From positions 1 to 55,063 of the forward strand of contig JAFWHX010000002.1 in the NCBI GenBank assembly GCA_017533915.1: a stretch of 55,063 nt of DNA, read 5' to 3'. Position 1 is the stretch's first letter, and each line of letters opens with the position of its first letter. The notes under the pieces are model-generated. The model saw only the letters and a program-made list of their open reading frames with translations, was not told the DNA's origin and did not search any database. The position numbers and the translations under genes are program-made. Below are positions 53,301 through 55,063 of the stretch, one piece after another. The stretch comes from Eubacterium sp. (lineage in GTDB: Bacteria; Bacillota; Clostridia; Peptostreptococcales; Anaerovoracaceae).

Positions 53301-53891
53301 GTCTTTTTCGATCACACGCTGCATATCATTCCTGCGTCCGTTTACTGATCTGTTTGCCTTTTCGCAGCGGTCGAGCCAGTCCTCATCGCGGTCGAATCTG
53401 TCCGGGAATATCTGATAGACTATGCCGTTCTTATACCATTCAGGAGTCTCTGACCTCTTATATACGGTGATCTGGTACGGGATGAGCTCACCTGATGAAT
53501 CGATGATCTGGCCTCTTCCGCCATAGCCATCCGCATTGTTGCAGTAAAATAAAGAACGGATGCCATCTTCATCCTTGAGGATCAATTTGAACCTGTACCA
53601 GAGAAGACAGCTTTCTTCAGGAGCTTTGATGACTGCGGCGAGCCTGTGGGTCACACCACCTGGAACTGTGTCGTCCGGTTCCTGTCCGGAACCAGCACGT
53701 TCATCGCCTGCCGTTTCCTCGACCATGTGGACCGGCTGATATACCGGCTCCTCGTCGCGTCTGTACTGAAGGACCGCCTCTACGACATCTGCATCTGCAA
53801 TATCTACAGCCAGCCTTATCTCTGTTCCTGTTTCTGCTGCTCCGAATGGAGAGCGGTATCTGGCATTTCTTGAATCGTGAATTATCTTCAT
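50394..53891 (-). CDS. GH13 alpha-glucosidase/amylase fused to GH77 4-alpha-glucanotransferase
   Basis: 1165 residues in one frame. An N-terminal beta-sandwich-like domain (1-145) precedes a GH13 barrel (about 150-600): GIVYQIFPDRF, DGVFSHTG, nucleophile D408 in GWRLDVADE, acid E437 in LIGEVWED, and D512 in LIGSHDRAR. A beta domain with a polar insertion (605-635) leads to a GH77 module from about 712: SLGDQALGKKGRDFVDYIA, catalytic D958 (RIDHFRAF), E1008 (LAEDLG) and D1058 (TGTHDNSTL). All catalytic residues of both halves are present, so both should be active on maltodextrins and glycogen. It follows glgA. Confidence 0.93.
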   Translation of the reverse strand: MKIIHDSRNARYRSPFGAAETGTEIRLAVDIADADVVEAVLQYRRDEEPVYQPVHMVEETAGDERAGSGQEPDDTVPGGVTHRLAAVIKAPEESCLLWYRFKLILKDEDGIRSLFYCNNADGYGGRGQIIDSSGELIPYQITVYKRSETPEWYKNGIVYQIFPDRFDRDEDWLDRCEKANRSVNGRRNDMQRVIEKDWYKPAYYVRDSAKRVVKWPIYGGSLRGIMGRLEYLRSLGVTVIYLNPVFEASTNHRYDTGNYMKIDPALGTDQDFIDLAEAAGKRGIRLILDGVFSHTGSDSIYFDKYGNYPHDGSFSSEIHGAWGHEDSPFRSWYKFDPEEKWGYKSWWGVEDLPEVIEEDPAYREYILGSKAAAADDKSRSSSRKGSGSLTEGVVPHWLKLGASGWRLDVADELPDEFIRGVKTAIKDTDPEGLLIGEVWEDASNKVSYGERRKYFAGDELDGTMNYPFRAILLDYINYTITAEEAGRRFMSLAENYPRENLYGALNLIGSHDRARILTLMAADKDRQSAVSKVKLLSALEYALPGVPCIYYGDEAGLEGAADPENRSGFPWGGEDHELQFHYRMLSVIYNEHPVLKDGDIIMLSGDAGSNSGSSCGGRANCENSEKPADTQTSTNIPGDVLAFIRVNADERILVLVNRSYGRNEVDLSGIEDVRCGYAIDLLTSVELKPDKPLALEPLSMKMILMLDEPPVREHLDRSAGVICHVGSLGDQALGKKGRDFVDYIAGVGFSIWQVLPVNPAGAGGSPYDSVSAFAGDPAMIDLSEVPDDSGLKVFCDKNAFWLHGYAAYVAIKEKLGGMALMDWPDEYRLADPEESFRAAKKESPDLVSRVMHEQYWFASEWNALREYAHSRGVKIMGDLPIYMSADSADLWTNRSIFRMDENGRLSVHSGVPPDYFSSHGQNWGNPLYDWDELKKDNYGWWCRRIRQCAERYDILRIDHFRAFSEYWAIPEDMQPVDGTWQLGPGRDFIRTIKTMLTEEGFGMKLLAEDLGQLDACVYDLLKLSGLPGMDVWQFSSFEMMEQPEEVAKQRAFYTGTHDNSTLAGFVMEHADEIMGSSTAGHYDKSAVEAAAKDIIRKIYESPAILAMMQLQDVFMLDDSARMNDPRVSEGNWEWRIPGSSIKASFPDAEARAAWLHDLAEKTNRI

Positions 53892-53924
53892 TTGATTTAT
53901 ACTTTATTATCTTTATTTTTTACA

Positions 53925-53954
53925 ACACCGGCCGGGTATCGGCCCGGCCGGTGT
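53925..53954. other. GC-rich hairpin between glgA and the fusion gene
   Basis: ACACCGGCCGGG...CCCGGCCGGTGT, a 12-bp perfect stem. There is no T-run on the minus strand directly after it, so partial read-through from glgA is likely; it may set relative expression. Confidence 0.7.
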
Positions 53955-54018
53955 ATGTTCTTAAACAATTGTTATGGATCGGAGCGCTCTTTGTCACGTC
54001 TGCTCCAGAGCGCTGTGC

Positions 54019-55063
54019 CTACAGCAGTGATCTGTAGAGCTTCCGGTATTCCTCTGCGGATTCTTCCCAGCTGAAGTTCCTTCCGGTCGCATTAGACTGG
54101 AGCTTTTTCCAGATATCCGGGTGGTCGAACCAGAGGTTAAGAGCCTGGTCTACAGCGTTCGAAAGGCCGCTGGCATCAAAATCCTTGAAGGAGAAGCCAT
54201 CAGCTTCCTCTCCGTGATCCCAGTAGCCCTTGACTGTATCGCTGAGACCGCCTGTCTCACGGACCAGTGGAAGCGTACCATATCTCATGGATATCATCTG
54301 GGCAAGCCCGCACGGCTCGAACAATGACGGCATCAGGAATACGTCCGCTCCGGCGTAAATCCTCCTGGCAAGTCCCTCATTAAAGGAGATGCTCGCAGAT
54401 ACTTTGCCGCCGCTCGAGAACGCAGCCTGGCCAAGCGCTTCTTCATATACATGATCACCTGTACCCAGGACAACGACCTGCATGTTCCTTGACATGAATC
54501 TGCCCATGAGATCGGAGACGAGGTTCGCTCCTTTCTGCATGGTGAGCCGTCCTACCATACCGAATACCGGGACGCCGGGATCCTCATTAAGACCCATCTC
54601 TTTCTGAAGAGCAAGCTTGTTTTCTCTCTTTTTCTTCAGAGTGGATGCATCATAATTTACTACCAGCGCCTTATCAGTCGCCGGGTCGTATGATTTCGTA
54701 TCGATCCCGTTGATTATTCCGGACAGCTTGTATTTTCTTGACTGGAACAGCCCTTCCAGTCCCTCGCCATATTCAGGCCTGCAGATCTCCTCTGCATAAG
54801 TAGGGCTTACTGTAGTTACGGCGTCTGAATAGATCACAGCTCCCTGAAGGAAGTTCACCGCTCCGTCGTGGATCATCTGCCCTTCCGCAGGTGTTCCCTG
54901 AAGTCCCAGTACGTCGCCGGTCATATATGCGCTGTACTGACCCTGGAATTTGAGGTTGTGGATAGTGAATACGGTCTTGATGCGGTCGTAAAGAGGATCG
55001 CCATTAAACTTTTCTCTTAAGAATACTGGTATCAGGGCTGTATGCCAGTCATTCGCATGAAGG
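54019..55063 (-). CDS. glgA: Glycogen synthase, 5' part beyond the window
   Basis: ADP-glucose glycosyltransferase, family GT5. The frame is open from the stop at 54019 to the right edge; the N-terminal third is missing. Visible: HANDWHTALIPVFLREKFNG, TVFTIHNLKFQGQY, TTVSPTYAEEICRPEYGEG, GIDTKSYDPATD, PVFGMVGRLTMQKGANL, and LMPSLFEPCGLAQMISMRYG with the donor-site Glu/Cys motif, then PLVRETGGLSDTV. It precedes the GH13-GH77 fusion, giving synthesis and breakdown enzymes of the same polymer side by side. Confidence 0.95.
   Translation of the reverse strand, partial: LHANDWHTALIPVFLREKFNGDPLYDRIKTVFTIHNLKFQGQYSAYMTGDVLGLQGTPAEGQMIHDGAVNFLQGAVIYSDAVTTVSPTYAEEICRPEYGEGLEGLFQSRKYKLSGIINGIDTKSYDPATDKALVVNYDASTLKKKRENKLALQKEMGLNEDPGVPVFGMVGRLTMQKGANLVSDLMGRFMSRNMQVVVLGTGDHVYEEALGQAAFSSGGKVSASISFNEGLARRIYAGADVFLMPSLFEPCGLAQMISMRYGTLPLVRETGGLSDTVKGYWDHGEEADGFSFKDFDASGLSNAVDQALNLWFDHPDIWKKLQSNATGRNFSWEESAEEYRKLYRSLL

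Overview
The window reads as one stretch of a chromosome from an anaerobic clostridial Bacillota (roughly balanced GC by eye). The evidence is a CIRCE-controlled groESL pair, a redox repressor Rex, a Clostridium-style two-cluster 4Fe-4S ferredoxin, a YtrA-type GntR/ABC operon, clean intrinsic terminators, AGGAGG ribosome sites, and secreted proteins ending in lysine-rich KAKKGKK modules. Placement near Anaerovoracaceae/Mogibacterium-type Clostridia is an inference from overall style. No rRNA, tRNA, phage, insertion sequence or CRISPR array was seen. Most genes lie on the minus strand.

Layout. 0-3.4 kb: guaA (its last few codons lie off the left edge) and a guaB that closely resembles the protozoan Tritrichomonas foetus IMP dehydrogenase. 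3.4-5.1 kb: a frameshifted gene remnant and a GT4 glycosyltransferase. 5.2-11.3 kb: a sulfur and Fe-S block with metY-like sulfhydrylase, an amino-acid binding lipoprotein, iscU, iscS, a class II amidotransferase and an Rrf2/IscR-like regulator. 11.4-15 kb: a three-gene FecCD/BtuCDF-type importer behind a cobalamin riboswitch. 15.1-17.4 kb: groEL and groES. 17.4-21 kb: a PfoR-like membrane protein, an OGG1-type glycosylase and a P-loop/Asp23-like fusion, separated by several unrelated hairpin repeats. 21-24.5 kb: ferredoxin, rex, acpP and an ABC-F ATPase. 24.5-38.6 kb: a long collinear housekeeping cluster (tsaD, rimI, tsaB, tsaE, M20 dipeptidase, nfu, dus, coaX, ftsH, tilS, tatD, metG). 38.9-43.8 kb: a secreted protein, pgi, pgcA and an acetyltransferase. 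44-48.7 kb: a DUF3048 protein and the ytrA-like ABC operon. 48.8-55 kb: a surface-protein remnant, an aldo/keto reductase, a GH13-GH77 fusion and glgA (its 5' part lies off the right edge).

How they work together. Sulfur genes appear to be controlled at two levels. A dyad of the form ACCTATC-TGTCAATA-GT overlaps the -35 box of both the metY leader and iscS, and an Fe-S-type Rrf2 regulator is encoded next door. The metY transcript also starts with a 40-codon leader peptide carrying a Leu-Met-Cys-Met-Arg-Met run, followed by mutually exclusive antiterminator and terminator hairpins. This is the best candidate here for an undescribed regulatory system. tsaE, tsaB and tsaD together supply most of the t6A tRNA modification machinery. 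glgA, the GH13-GH77 fusion, pgi and pgcA form a glycogen and hexose-phosphate group.

The other recurring theme is repeat growth: small tandem duplications sit between genes (periods 23, 31, 33, 46, 48 and 93 bp) and inside genes (an 18-residue unit three times in TsaD, linker repeats in the ABC-F protein, N-terminal repeats in the PfoR-like protein).
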